Assembly (NCBI RefSeq): GCF_000024865.1
Contig: NC_013595.1
Coordinates: 2,356,001 to 2,420,000, forward strand
Length of the DNA stretch: 64,000 nucleotides
Reading direction: 5' to 3'
From: Streptosporangium roseum DSM 43021
GTDB lineage: Bacteria; Actinomycetota; Actinomycetes; Streptosporangiales; Streptosporangiaceae
The notes under the pieces are model-generated. The model worked only from the letters and a program-made list of their open reading frames with translations. It was not told the origin of the DNA and did no database searches. Positions 26,701-35,300 of the stretch are shown here, piece after piece (the first letter of the stretch is position 1; every line of letters begins with the position of its first letter). A program made the translations under genes and the position numbers.

Positions 26701-29224
26701 GGTCGGCGTGCTGGACGACTTCTTCGACCTGGGCGGACATTCGCTGCTCGCCGCACAGGTGGTCGCCCGCCTGCGGAAAGCCCTTCCCGCAGGCGGGCGC
26801 CAGGTAAGCATCCTGGACCTGTTCAAGCACCGGACCGTCCGCGAGCTCGCGCAGCTCGTCGAGGCCGGTGACGACGGCCCGCGCATGCTCCTGCACCGGC
26901 TCACCCCGGTCCGCACCGCCACCTCCACCCTGGTCTGCGTGCCGTACGGCGGCGGCAGCGCGGCCATCTACCAGCCGCTGGCCGACGCGATGCCCGCGGG
27001 CTGGGCGTTGCACGCGGTCGCCGTCCCCGGCCAGGAGATGGGGCTGATCGAGGAGACCCGGCCGGTGGCCGAGGTCGCGCAGGGCTGCGTGGAGGAGATC
27101 CTCAAGGGGATCCGGGGGCCGCTGGCGCTGTACGGCCACTGCGGGCTCGGCGTCATGCTGACCGTGGAGATCGCCCGGCGCCTGGAGGCGGCGGGACGGC
27201 CGGTCGAGGCCATCTATCTCGGCGGAATCTTCCCCTTCGCCCGGCCCGCCTCGACGCTGGCCTGGCTGTCGAACCTGACCGACCGCCTCCGCAGCGACCA
27301 GGTCTGGGCCAACGCCCTCCAGGCCGCCGGCCTCGACGTCGAGGACCTCGACCGGGACCAGCTCAAGTTGATGATCGACAACCGCCGCCAGGGGACCAAG
27401 GAGGCGGAGCGCTACTTCACCCGCCTGTTCGAGGAAGGCGTCGAACCGCTCAGGGCGCCGATCATCTCCGTGGCCGGCGAGCGTGACCCGGCCACCGAGT
27501 TCTACCAGGAGCGCTACCGCGAGTGGCACCTCCTCACCGACTCCACCGCCGTGGTCGTCCTGGACGAGGCCGGGCACTTCTTCCTGAAGTACCGGGCCGA
27601 GGAGCTGTCGGCCATCGTCACCGGCACCCACCGGGCCATCGCCTCCGGCGAGACCGCCGCGCTGGGCCGTACCGGCAGATCCACCTGGTGGCTTGAGGGG
27701 ATCTCCGACCAGCACGCCCCCGAACGGCCCGGCTCCGGCTCGGGCGAGGTCGTGTCGGACGGTTCCAGCCCGGGTGTCGGATGGGAGGACATACCCGCTC
27801 CCCGCGTAGCCGGGCACGGGGCGTCCACCCCGTACGGGACGCGGCAGGAGCCGAAGCCCAGCATGAAGCGGTTCGCCACGGTGGCGGCGGGACAGCTCAT
27901 CTCGATCATCGGATCGTCGCTGACCGAGTTCGCGGTCCCGCTGTGGATCTACGTCACCACCGGGTCGCTCGCCAGGTTCGCCCTGTTCTCGGTCCTCGCC
28001 CTCGTCCCCGGCATGCTGGTGTCCCCTCTCGCGGGAGCCCTCGTCGACCGCTACGACCGGCGCAGGGTGATGCTCGCCGGGGACATCGGCGCGTTCGGCA
28101 CCCAGCTCGCCCTCGGGATCCTGCTGTGGACCGGAAACCTCCAGGTCTGGCACATCTATCCGCTCCTGGTGCTGCTGTCGGTCGCGCTGACCTTCCAGCG
28201 CCTCGCCTACAACTCGGCCGTCCCCCAGCTGGTCCCCAAGCGCTTCCTCGGCCACGCCAACGGCGTCGTCCAGATGGTGACCGGCACCGCCCAGCTCGTC
28301 GTCCCGCTGGTCGCGGTCGGCCTGATGGCCGTGATCGGCCTTGAGGGCATCCTCGTCCTGGACGTCGTCTCCTACGTCTTCGCGATCGCGGTGCTGCTGT
28401 TCGTCCGCTTCCCGAAGACGATGGCCTGGAAGCGCAGGGAGTCCCTGGTCTCCGAGATGGTGGAGGGGTGGAGGTTCTCCTGGGGCAACCGGGGCTTCCG
28501 CGGCATGCTCTTCTTCTTCGCGGTGCTGAACATCTTCCTGTCCCCGCTGTTCCTGCTCATCTCACCGCTCGTCCTGGGCTTCGCCACGCTCCAGGACGTC
28601 GGCCGGATCTCCTTCGCCGGAGGACTCGGCGTCTTCCTCGGCGGTCTGACCATGACCGTCTGGGGCGGCCCGCGGCGGCAGCGGCTGCGCGGCGTCATGC
28701 TCTCCACGGTGGTCCTCGCCGTCTTCTGCCTGATCACCGGCCTCCAGCAGAACCTGCTCGTGATCGCGATCGGCGCGTTCGGCATGTCGTTCTGGCTGAC
28801 CATGCTCAACGGCGTCTACGCCACGATCATCCAGGTCAAGGTGCCGCAGCGCTTCCACGGCCGGGTCATCGCGCTCAACACGCTGATCGCCTGGTCCACC
28901 CTGCCGATCGGCTTCGGCCTGGTCGCGCCGTACGGCAGCGCGGCGTTCGAGCCGCTGCTGCTGCCCGGCGGCCCGCTGGCCGACACGGTCGGCCTGGTGC
29001 TCGGCACCGGTGAGGGCCGGGGCGTGGGCCTGATGTACGTGCTGTTCGCCATCGCCATCGCCGTCACCGCGCTGGTCGCGATGCGCACCCGGACCCTGTC
29101 CCGGTTCGACGTGGACGTGCCGGACGCGCTCCCCGACGACCTGGTCGGGTTCCAGACCCTGCAGAGGCGCCATGGACAGGAGCGGCACGAGCCGGTCGCG
29201 GAGGTGCCCGCCCTGCGGACATGA
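23735..29224 (+). CDS. NRPS module with Cys thioesterase fused to MFS exporter (C-A-T-TE-MFS)
   Basis: This 1829-residue protein starts at TTG 23735, five bases after GGAG and overlapping the E2 stop. Domains: C (25-450; HHTVIDG at 163), A (480-950), T (Ser1003 in GGHSLLAA), TE (1060-1310) and a 12-helix-type MFS transporter (1377-1829) of the EntS/MFS_3 kind after a 65-residue Pro/Gly/Ser linker. The A pocket reads D-F-T-K-V-G-H-V-G-K, closest to aspartate. The TE nucleophile is Cys1136 in YGHCGLG, with Asp1251 and His1281 completing a triad. The only in-frame Met before the MFS (27863) has a GGAG 12 bases upstream, a poor RBS, so a true fusion is likely. It releases and probably exports the product. 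Confidence 0.92.
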   Translation: MTETTLSDAKRALLAQRLRRREESRTITARAPGTTPPLSHAQERLWFLEQYRPGTTTYTVPVAARLRGDLDATALRRALDEIVARHEALRMRFLTTEDGTPELVVDGPRPAELRVTEAADLEAAVELLDAELATPFDLEHGPLFRTVLVRLAPDDHVLLIAAHHTVIDGWSSDVIIRELLALHDGATPPPAPVGYGDYALWQRGREHRGEIDHWREKLAGLPAIELPTDRPRPAEQGYEGAALDFRLDADLTRRLTDLGKAAGATPYMTLLAAFQVLLARYSGQADFAVGSPVAGRGLPELDGVVGMFVNTLVLRADLADDPSFSTFLARTRETALDAFAHQELPFDQLVNELNVVRDVSRSPLVQVTFALQNFKAGEEDGRVSYVTLPARTTRFDLGLYLFENPDGLVGNFTYSTALFDPETVELLASRFEALLRSIVASPRTRVGELSLLSEDERDLVLGFGSSAAPAPAGHDLLHDLVTAQAALTPGATAVVCGDSLTYAELDDRSTRIAALLRNRYGVGPDTRVGVFLEQSTDLAAAVIGVLKAGGSYVPLDPKQPRDRLAHMLGDAGAVVVVTTSALRDLVPGPPAVCLDEEALRETAFEAPPVTADHLAYVIYTSGTTGRPKGVGVQHRQVLTYLAGVRERFEVEPAAVYTLLQSLSFDFGVTIFYLSLMTGGELHLVDPQSPVEELAGQLGRTDYLKMTPSHLASLLADPDIADPADLLPRKLLVLGGEASKWSWARELSAHTTVVNHYGPTEATVGISTHAVTGEAERSLNLPIGRPLPGARVYVLDEHLRLVPPGMTGEIYLGGDRLARGYLGQPGLTADRFLPDPYGEPGARMYRTGDLGRWLPSGDLCFLGRRDLQVKVRGYRVELSEIESVLTDQPGVAHAVVELRQDRLIGYLVGERTSVSELRAALGERLPEYMIPARFVWLDELPLKSHGKVDRARLPEPDEERPDQEAGFVPPQTPVEEAIAGVWAQVLGLVQVGVLDDFFDLGGHSLLAAQVVARLRKALPAGGRQVSILDLFKHRTVRELAQLVEAGDDGPRMLLHRLTPVRTATSTLVCVPYGGGSAAIYQPLADAMPAGWALHAVAVPGQEMGLIEETRPVAEVAQGCVEEILKGIRGPLALYGHCGLGVMLTVEIARRLEAAGRPVEAIYLGGIFPFARPASTLAWLSNLTDRLRSDQVWANALQAAGLDVEDLDRDQLKLMIDNRRQGTKEAERYFTRLFEEGVEPLRAPIISVAGERDPATEFYQERYREWHLLTDSTAVVVLDEAGHFFLKYRAEELSAIVTGTHRAIASGETAALGRTGRSTWWLEGISDQHAPERPGSGSGEVVSDGSSPGVGWEDIPAPRVAGHGASTPYGTRQEPKPSMKRFATVAAGQLISIIGSSLTEFAVPLWIYVTTGSLARFALFSVLALVPGMLVSPLAGALVDRYDRRRVMLAGDIGAFGTQLALGILLWTGNLQVWHIYPLLVLLSVALTFQRLAYNSAVPQLVPKRFLGHANGVVQMVTGTAQLVVPLVAVGLMAVIGLEGILVLDVVSYVFAIAVLLFVRFPKTMAWKRRESLVSEMVEGWRFSWGNRGFRGMLFFFAVLNIFLSPLFLLISPLVLGFATLQDVGRISFAGGLGVFLGGLTMTVWGGPRRQRLRGVMLSTVVLAVFCLITGLQQNLLVIAIGAFGMSFWLTMLNGVYATIIQVKVPQRFHGRVIALNTLIAWSTLPIGFGLVAPYGSAAFEPLLLPGGPLADTVGLVLGTGEGRGVGLMYVLFAIAIAVTALVAMRTRTLSRFDVDVPDALPDDLVGFQTLQRRHGQERHEPVAEVPALRT

Positions 29225-29530
29225 GCCCGCCGAGGGCTCCCGGTAGGGGCAGGAGCAACGCCGCCCCGTCCCCGCCGGGAGCGACGCCGCCCCGTTCCCA
29301 CCGGGAGCGACGCCGCCCCGTTGCCGCCGCCGGGAGCTCCCGCCCCCGCCGCAACACTCCACCCCCGGGAGCCCCCGCCCCGACCGCCGGGAGCGACGTC
29401 TCGTCCCGTCCCCGCCCCGGCCGCCGGGAGCCCCCGCCCCGGCCGCCGGGAGCGCCGCCGCCCCGTCCCCGCCGGGAGCTCCCGCCCCCGCCGCAACACT
29501 CCGTCTCCACGGCAACACCCCGTCCCCGCC
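29225..29530. repeat. Low-complexity CCGGGAG/CGCCGCCCCG repeats
   Basis: Short imperfect repeats of CGGGAGC-GACGCCGCCCCGT and CCGGGAGCCCCCGCCCC type run through this stretch directly after the last cluster gene. No frame looks like a gene: open frames here only encode Pro/Arg/Gly strings. The following 29531-29800 also shows no gene. Confidence 0.65.
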
Positions 29531-29800
29531 GGAAACCCTCGTCCCTGCCGAAGGCACGGCCCACACCGGGAGCCGGTCTCGACGGCGGGTGCCGGGTCAT
29601 GTCCAGGGACGTGGTGTATGACACCTCTCATCTCTTCCTGCGCGGTGGCCGGTCATCGGAGAAGGCGGGCCGCCGTACGGGGTGAAAGGCGCGGCGAGGG
29701 CGGGGGAGGGGCCGGGGGCCGTTCATCGGCGCGGCGTCGCACGGGGTCGCACGGGGCGATTCCCGCTGCGCGGGCTACAGCCCTGGCCGGTGTGGACGCG

Positions 29801-30021
29801 GGCCACCGTAACCGCCTCCTCGACCACCCCTGGGTGAACAAAAGCCTTCCCTGACCACCCCTGGATGGACAAAAGCCGCTTACCGCCCCCTGTCCCCCTC
29901 TCACAGGGCGGGCCGCCACAACCGCCTCCCCGACCATCCCTGGGTGAACAAAAGCCTTCCCTTGACCACCCTCGGATGGACAAAAGCCGCTCACCGCTCC
30001 CCCTGCCCCTCTCGCAGGGCA
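29801..30021. repeat. 110-bp imperfect tandem repeat, two copies
   Basis: Copies span 29801-29910 and 29911-30021 (one inserted base in the second). Each contains two related sub-units of CCTGGGTGAACAAAAGCC or CTGGATGGACAAAAGCC, giving four such blocks. The ACAAAAGCC cores are AT-rich against the background. Function is unknown. Confidence 0.75.
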
Positions 30022-30032
30022 TGCCGCCACCG

Positions 30033-30095
30033 TTTTCCATGATCTGTTGGGATTGGCCGCGCCATGGACCGCCAATCCCAACAGATCATGGAAAA
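30033..30095. repeat. Perfect 25-bp inverted repeat with 13-nt loop
   Basis: The arm at 30033-30057 (TTTTCCATGATCTGTTGGG..., ending TTGGC) is exactly complementary to 30071-30095. The outer ends give TTTT on one strand and AAAA on the other, so transcripts from either side would form a long hairpin with a U tract. It could be a bidirectional terminator, a palindromic operator or a non-autonomous mobile repeat. It is markedly AT-richer than its surroundings. Confidence 0.85.
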
Positions 30096-30175
30096 TCTCC
30101 GATCATGACCTCCGCCAAGGTCGCCCGGCGCCCGTTACATCCCGCTTTGCCCCTGGGCTTGCCCTCCCCGTCACC

Positions 30176-30343
30176 CTGCCCGCGGACCTGGGCCGCCCAG
30201 AATTGGCCTGTCACTGATGAATGGCCCCCGGCTGCCCGCGGACCTGGGTCGCCCGCAGCTGGCCCGTCGCCGATGAGCGGCCTCCGGCTGCTCGCGGACC
30301 TGGGTCGCTCGCAGCTGGCCCGTTGCCGATGAGCGGCCCCCAG
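30176..30343. repeat. 56-bp tandem repeat, three copies
   Basis: Units begin at 30176, 30232 and 30288 with CTGCCCGCGGACCTGGG or CTGCTCGCGGACCTGGG and continue GGCCCGT..CGATGAGCGGC. Copies two and three are more alike than copy one. It is a non-coding minisatellite-like array between the NRPS cluster and the TetR gene. Confidence 0.8.
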
Positions 30344-30482
30344 CTCCGCACTCGCCCTCGCCGCGCTTGTCCCCTCTGCGGCGCAGAGCTTTTCAATGGC
30401 GATCGGCACCAACCCCGGCTGCTCATTCACCACGACCGTGGACGCGACCGAGACCGGGGGCGGGAGCCGGTGGGTATGCATG

Positions 30483-31091
30483 TCACAGGGGTGCGGGCTC
30501 GCCCGGCAGCTCGGTGGTCCCGCCGGCCCGCAGGCCGTCGAGCATCAGGTGCAGGAATCTGGCGGGCTGGGCGCCCACATGTGCGGGCAGTTCGGCGGGG
30601 TGGCAGGTGAAGACGTTGAGCAGCATCACGATGTCACTCGTACCGGCATCCGTGCGCATCGCCCCCGCGGCCTGGGCGTCGCGCACGAGGCCGTCGAGCA
30701 GTTCGATCCACTCCTCGCGGGACCTCGCGAACTCCGGCGTGGACAGGAACGTCTCGGTGTCCAGGTCGGCGAGCGCGGTGGCGAGGGCGCCACGGCCCGG
30801 ATCGGCGCACCAGATGACGAGCGAGCGCAGTGCGGTCCAGGCGTCGGGCCCTGTCTCGGCAGCCCTTCGCGCGGCGTCGACCAGCTCGTGGATGTAGTGG
30901 TCGCCGATGGCGGTGATCAGCGCGCCGCGGTCGGGGAACCGGCGGTAGAGCGTGCCGACGCCGACCCCGGCGCGGCGGGCGATGAGCTCCATCGGCGCAC
31001 CGATCCCGCGCTCGGCCACGACGGCGCAGGCCGCCTTAATGATCTTATCGAAGTTGCGCCTGGCGTCCGCGCGCAGTGGTTGTTCCGGCAT
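30483..31091 (-). CDS. TetR family transcriptional regulator
   Basis: This 202-residue protein has a TetR_N helix-turn-helix at about 12-60 (IIKAACAVVAERGIGAPMELIARRAGVGVGTLYRRFPDR, shown in part) and a ligand-binding C domain. It is divergently arranged with an NAD(P)-binding reductase gene across an 87-bp gap holding two inverted 23-bp dyads, one of which ends 15 bases before its own start. Autorepression and repression of the reductase are therefore likely. Members of this subgroup commonly control adjacent oxidoreductases. The ligand is unknown. Confidence 0.9.
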   Translation of the reverse strand: MPEQPLRADARRNFDKIIKAACAVVAERGIGAPMELIARRAGVGVGTLYRRFPDRGALITAIGDHYIHELVDAARRAAETGPDAWTALRSLVIWCADPGRGALATALADLDTETFLSTPEFARSREEWIELLDGLVRDAQAAGAMRTDAGTSDIVMLLNVFTCHPAELPAHVGAQPARFLHLMLDGLRAGGTTELPGEPAPL

Positions 31092-31106
31092 TGGAGCCCC
31101 GCTCCG

Positions 31107-31168
31107 AAGTGGACGATCGAATTCCGCTTAGTGTAGCTTCCGTGAAAGCGGAATTCGATCGTCCACTT
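31107..31168. promoter_or_regulatory. Two inverted 23-bp TetR operators
   Basis: The arm at 31107-31129 and its perfect reverse complement at 31146-31168 are separated by 16 bases. Each arm is itself a dyad AAGTGGA-N9-TCCGCTT, i.e. AAGYGGA half-sites typical of TetR operators. Centres are 39 bp apart. The right copy ends 10 bp before the reductase ATG and covers its promoter or leader. The left copy covers the TetR promoter. Confidence 0.85.
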
Positions 31169-31178
31169 AGGGGGCATC

Positions 31179-32024
31179 ATGATCGTGGTGACTGGCGCGA
31201 CCGGAACGATCGGCCGGGCGCTGATCGACCGGCTGCGCGCGGCGGGAACGGCCGTCGTGGCGGTGGTCCGGCGGCCCGAACAGGGCGAGTCGCTCGGCTG
31301 CGACTACGTCGTCGGTGACTTCGACCGGCCCGAGACCATCGGGACGGCGCTCTCTCCCGGCGACCGGCTGTTCCTGAACAGCTCGCTGTGGCCCGGCTTC
31401 GTCCACCGGTACCGCGAGGTGATCGACCTCGCCCGGTCGGCCGGCGTGGGCCAGGTGGTGAAGGTGTCCGTGCGCGGGGCGGAGCCGGGGGCGCTGCTCG
31501 GCGGCGGAATGCACGGCGAGGTCGAGGCGCACCTCAAGGCGTCGGGGCTGGCCTGGTCGATCCTGCAGCCGGTCGGGTTCATGCAGAACCTCCCCGCGGA
31601 GGTCTCCTTCCAGGACGGTGAGGGCCGTTTCTACGGCTCCTACGGTCCGGGCCGGGTGGGCTACATCGACGCCAGGGACATCGCCGACGTGGCCGCGGTC
31701 CTGCTCACCCGGCCGGTCGGGGCGGATCAGACCTACGTCCTCACCGGCCCCGAGGCGCCGACCCACGACGAGATCGCCGCGGCCGTCAGCGGCGCGCTCG
31801 GCCGGACCGTCCGCTACATCGATCTCCCGGTGGGGGAGCTGACCGGCCATCTGGAGCGCCAGGGCCTCCCCGGCCCCGTCGCCCATGATCTCGCCGAGCT
31901 CATGGCCCAGGTCGGGGACGGCCGCTGGTCCACCACCACCGAGACGGTCGAGGCCCTGACCGGCCGCCCGCCCCGATCCCTCGCCCGCTTCCTCACCGAC
32001 CACACCGCAGCCTTCCGGCTGTGA
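31179..32024 (+). CDS. NAD(P)-binding atypical SDR (NmrA/QOR2-like)
   Basis: This 281-residue protein opens with the Rossmann motif MIVVTGATGTIGRALIDRL. It then has NmrA/SDR-a features (VKVSVRGAEPGALLGGGMHGEVEAHLK, LQPVGFMQNLPAEV, GYIDARDIADVAA) and lacks the YxxxK catalytic pair of classical SDRs. Such proteins bind NAD(P)H and act as quinone reductases or redox sensors. It is under the divergent TetR operator. ATG 31179 is preceded by AGGGGG at good spacing. Confidence 0.88.
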   Translation: MIVVTGATGTIGRALIDRLRAAGTAVVAVVRRPEQGESLGCDYVVGDFDRPETIGTALSPGDRLFLNSSLWPGFVHRYREVIDLARSAGVGQVVKVSVRGAEPGALLGGGMHGEVEAHLKASGLAWSILQPVGFMQNLPAEVSFQDGEGRFYGSYGPGRVGYIDARDIADVAAVLLTRPVGADQTYVLTGPEAPTHDEIAAAVSGALGRTVRYIDLPVGELTGHLERQGLPGPVAHDLAELMAQVGDGRWSTTTETVEALTGRPPRSLARFLTDHTAAFRL

Positions 32025-32103
32025 CCCTCGCCCCATCGGCGAGGCCTCCATGCCCCCGGGTGGCAGGTCGCTCCCCCTGGCAGGACAGGTCGCTCCCCCA
32101 TAG

Positions 32104-32325
32104 CAGGAGGAGACCCGCAGGGGCGGCCCCCGGCGATCGGTGCCGCCTCCGGGCTCGTCGGCACGGGCCGCTCTCCTTTCGGCAGGCGGGGATCGTCAGG
32201 CCCATGGGTGGCTGGCATCTCCGCCCTGGCAGGAGGAGACCCGTAAAGGCCCCCGGCGATCGGTGCCGCCTCCGGGCCCGCCGGTGCGGGCTTCTCCCCT
32301 CCGGCAGGCGGGGATCTCTAGGCCC
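32104..32325. repeat. Imperfect direct repeat of about 100 bp
   Basis: AGGAGGAGACCCG followed by CCCCGGCGATCGGTGCCGCC and, later, CGGCAGGCGGGGATC occurs at 32104-32208 and again at 32230-32325. The second copy runs into the stop region of the Lhr gene. The rest of 32025-32317 holds no gene. Confidence 0.6.
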
Positions 32326-35300
32326 GTAGGCGCAGGCCTCTCGGGGTCGGGTGGAAACCGGCGGCCTCCAGGGCGGCGCCCAGGGGGGAGTCGTTGATGG
32401 CGGTGCCGTCCGCGCGCTCCACGGTCAGCTTGCCGAGGGCGCCGTCGCGCACGGCCAGGGCCAGGGCGTCCACGGCGGGCTGGAGGCGGTCGTCGTCGGT
32501 GAACGACAGCAGGGTCTTGCCGCCACGCTCGACATAGAGCACCAGGTGCCCGTCCACGAGCACCACCAGCGATCCCGCCTTCCGGCCCGGCTTGTGGGAG
32601 ATCTCTCCGGGATGGGCGGGCCAGGGCAGCGCCGCGCCGTACGGGTTGGCCGGATCGGCCGCCGCCAGCACCACCGCGCGCCGGCCGTTCCCCTCCGGCC
32701 TCCGGGAGCTCCACGGGTCGGGGCCGGGCGCCTCGGACCGCGGTGGCGTGGCGGCGGCGCGCATGCGGTCGACGGCTCCGGGGAGGGCGAACTGTGCACC
32801 GCCCAGCCCCTCGACGAAATAGCCCCGGCGGCATCGGCCGCTCTCCTCGAAGGCGCGGAGCACCTGGTAGACCGCGGCGAATCCGCCGGGCAGGCGTTCG
32901 GCGGCGACCGCGCCCCGCGTCACCACGCCGTGCCGCTCCAGCAGTGCCTCGGCCTGGGCGTGCGCCCGCTGGGTCGGGTCGTCCGCGACCCCGGGCAGCA
33001 GCCACCAGCGACCGCCCACGGTCGGTGGCCCGCTCCGGGTGGGCAGCACCGGCCGCCGCCTGCGCGTCGTGGCCGGGCGGTGGGCGGGTCGGCCGGTGCC
33101 GAGCGTGGCCCGCAGCGGGGCGAGCGTGTCGCCGGTGATCCGGCCGGCCCACACCAGGTCCCACACCGCGGCGGTCAGCATCCCGTCGTCCGGGACCGGA
33201 CCGGCCATGAGGGATCCGACACGGCCCGCCAGCTCGCGGAAGAACAGCGCCCCTCCACCGCTGAGCACCTCAAGGACCGCCTCGTGCAGCGGGGTCATGG
33301 TGATCTCGACCGGATCGGGCATCAGCAGGGGGGCGGTGTCGGCGAAATACAGCGCCACCCAGCCGTCCCCACCCGGCAGGGACCCCTGCCCGGCCCAGAG
33401 GACCTCGCCCGAGGAGGTCAGCTCGTCCAGCAGCGACGGGTCGTATCCGGGGACCCGCGAGGGCAGGACCAACGTCTCCAGCGCCGACGCCGGCACCGCC
33501 GCGCCCTGCAACTGCTCGACCGCGCTCACCAGCGCGTCGATCGGCGGCCTGCCCCTCTGCGGGGCGCCGCTGATGCCGTGCCAGGCGGGGGCGAAGACGG
33601 CGAGGGTCTCGGGGGAGACCGGCTCCACCTCCTTGCGGAGCCGGGCCAGGGACCTGCGGCGAAGCATCCGCAGCACCCCGGCGTCGCACCACTCCTCTCC
33701 CCGGCCGCCCGGCCTGAACTCCCCGCTCACCACCCGGCCCGAGACGGCCAGGCGGCGCAGCGTGTCGGTGACGACGGCCGGGCCGAGCCCGAACCTGGCG
33801 GCGGCCGTACTCGCCGGGAACGGGGTGCGCGTGCGGGCGTGCCTGGCGACCAGGTCGCCCAGCGGGTCGTCCACCGGCTCCAGGAAGGTGTGCGGCACTC
33901 CCACCGGCAGCGGTACGCCGAGCGCGTCGCGCAGCCGGGCGGCGTCCTCGATGGCCGCCCACTGCTCCTGCCCGGCCACCCGCACCCGGATCGCCCGCCG
34001 GGCGCTCTCCAGACCGGTCAGCCAGGCCGGATCCCCCTCGCGCAGGCTCACGTCGGCCGCGAGCAGGGGGCCGTGCGAACGGAGCAGGTCGGCGAGGTCC
34101 TCGGCGTCGCGGAGCGGCCGGTCCAGCCGGGCCAGCTCGCGCTCGGTGTCGGCGATCACGTCGGGGTCGAGCAGCTCGCGCAGGTCCGCCTGGCCCAGCA
34201 GCTCGGCCAGCAGGCTGGTGTCGAGCGCGAGCGCCTGGGCGCGGCGCTCGGCCAGGGGGGCGTCCCCCTCGTACATGAACGCGCCGACGTAGTTGAACAG
34301 CAGCGACGCCGCGAACGGCGACGCCTGGGAGGTCTCGACCTCGACCAGCCGCACGCGCCGCGCCGAGATGTCCCGCATGAGCCGGATCAGCCCCGGCACG
34401 TCGAACACGTCCTGCAGGCACTCGCGCATCGTCTCCAGCACGACCGGGAACGAGCCGTACCGGCCGGCCACGTTGAGCAGGTGCGAGGCCCGCTGCCGCT
34501 GCTGCCACAGCGGGGTGCGCTTGCCGGGGGTACGGCGCGGCAGCAGCAGGGACCGTCCCGCGCACTCCCGGAAGCGCGCCGCGAACAGCGCCGAGCCGCC
34601 GAGCTCCTCGGTGACGATCTGCTCGATCTCCTCGGCGTCGAAGACCGCGACGTCCGACGGGGGACCGGAGAGCGTGTCGGGGATGCGCAGCACGATCCCG
34701 TCGTCGGAGTGCACGGCCTGGACGTCGACGCCGTAGCGCTCCCGCAGCCGCCGGCCGATCGCCAGGGCCCATGGCGCGTGCACCCGCGCCCCGTACGGCG
34801 AGTGCACCACGACCCGCCAGTCGCCCAGCTCGTCGTGGAACCGTTCGACCAGCAGCGTCCGGTCGTCCGGCACGTATCCGGTCGCCTGCCGCTGCTCGGC
34901 CAGATAGGAGAGCAGGTTGGCCGCGGCGAACTCGTCGAGCCCCGCCGCCCTGATCCTTTCCATGGCGCCGTCCCGCGCCGGGTCATCCTGTCCTGCGGAG
35001 CCGGGCTTCCCGCCGTCCCGGGCCGGGTCCTCCCGCCCGGGGCCGGGCCGCGTGCCGTCCCCCGCCGGATCGCCCGGCTCCGCCGAGCCCGGCCTGGCGG
35101 CGTCCCGCGCGAGGCCCCCCTTCCTGCCGGATCCCGGCCCGGCGCCGGAGCCGGCGCCGGACATCTCGCGCAGGAACGCGCCGATCGCCCTGCCCAGCTC
35201 CGCCGGGCGCCCCGCGTTGTCGCCGTGCCAGAAGGGCAGCTTGCCCGGCTGCCCGGGGGCGGGGGAGACCAGCACCCGGTCGGCCGTGATGTCCTCGATC

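Noticed and set aside
23666..28255. A 1529-codon open frame antisense to the C-A-T-TE-MFS gene
   Set aside because: It has the same low-complexity Gly/Arg/Val composition and no motifs; it is a shadow of the coding strand.
27863..29224. Separate MFS transporter gene starting at the internal Met
   Set aside because: The frame continues from the TE without a stop, and the nearest GGAG is 12 bases from the ATG, so a fusion protein is the simpler reading. It remains a possibility.
29653..30081. Minus-strand ORF with repeated SGFCPSxGGQG-like segments
   Set aside because: The peptide repeats come straight from the 110-bp DNA repeats and the strand also crosses half of the palindrome. There is no RBS or known domain.
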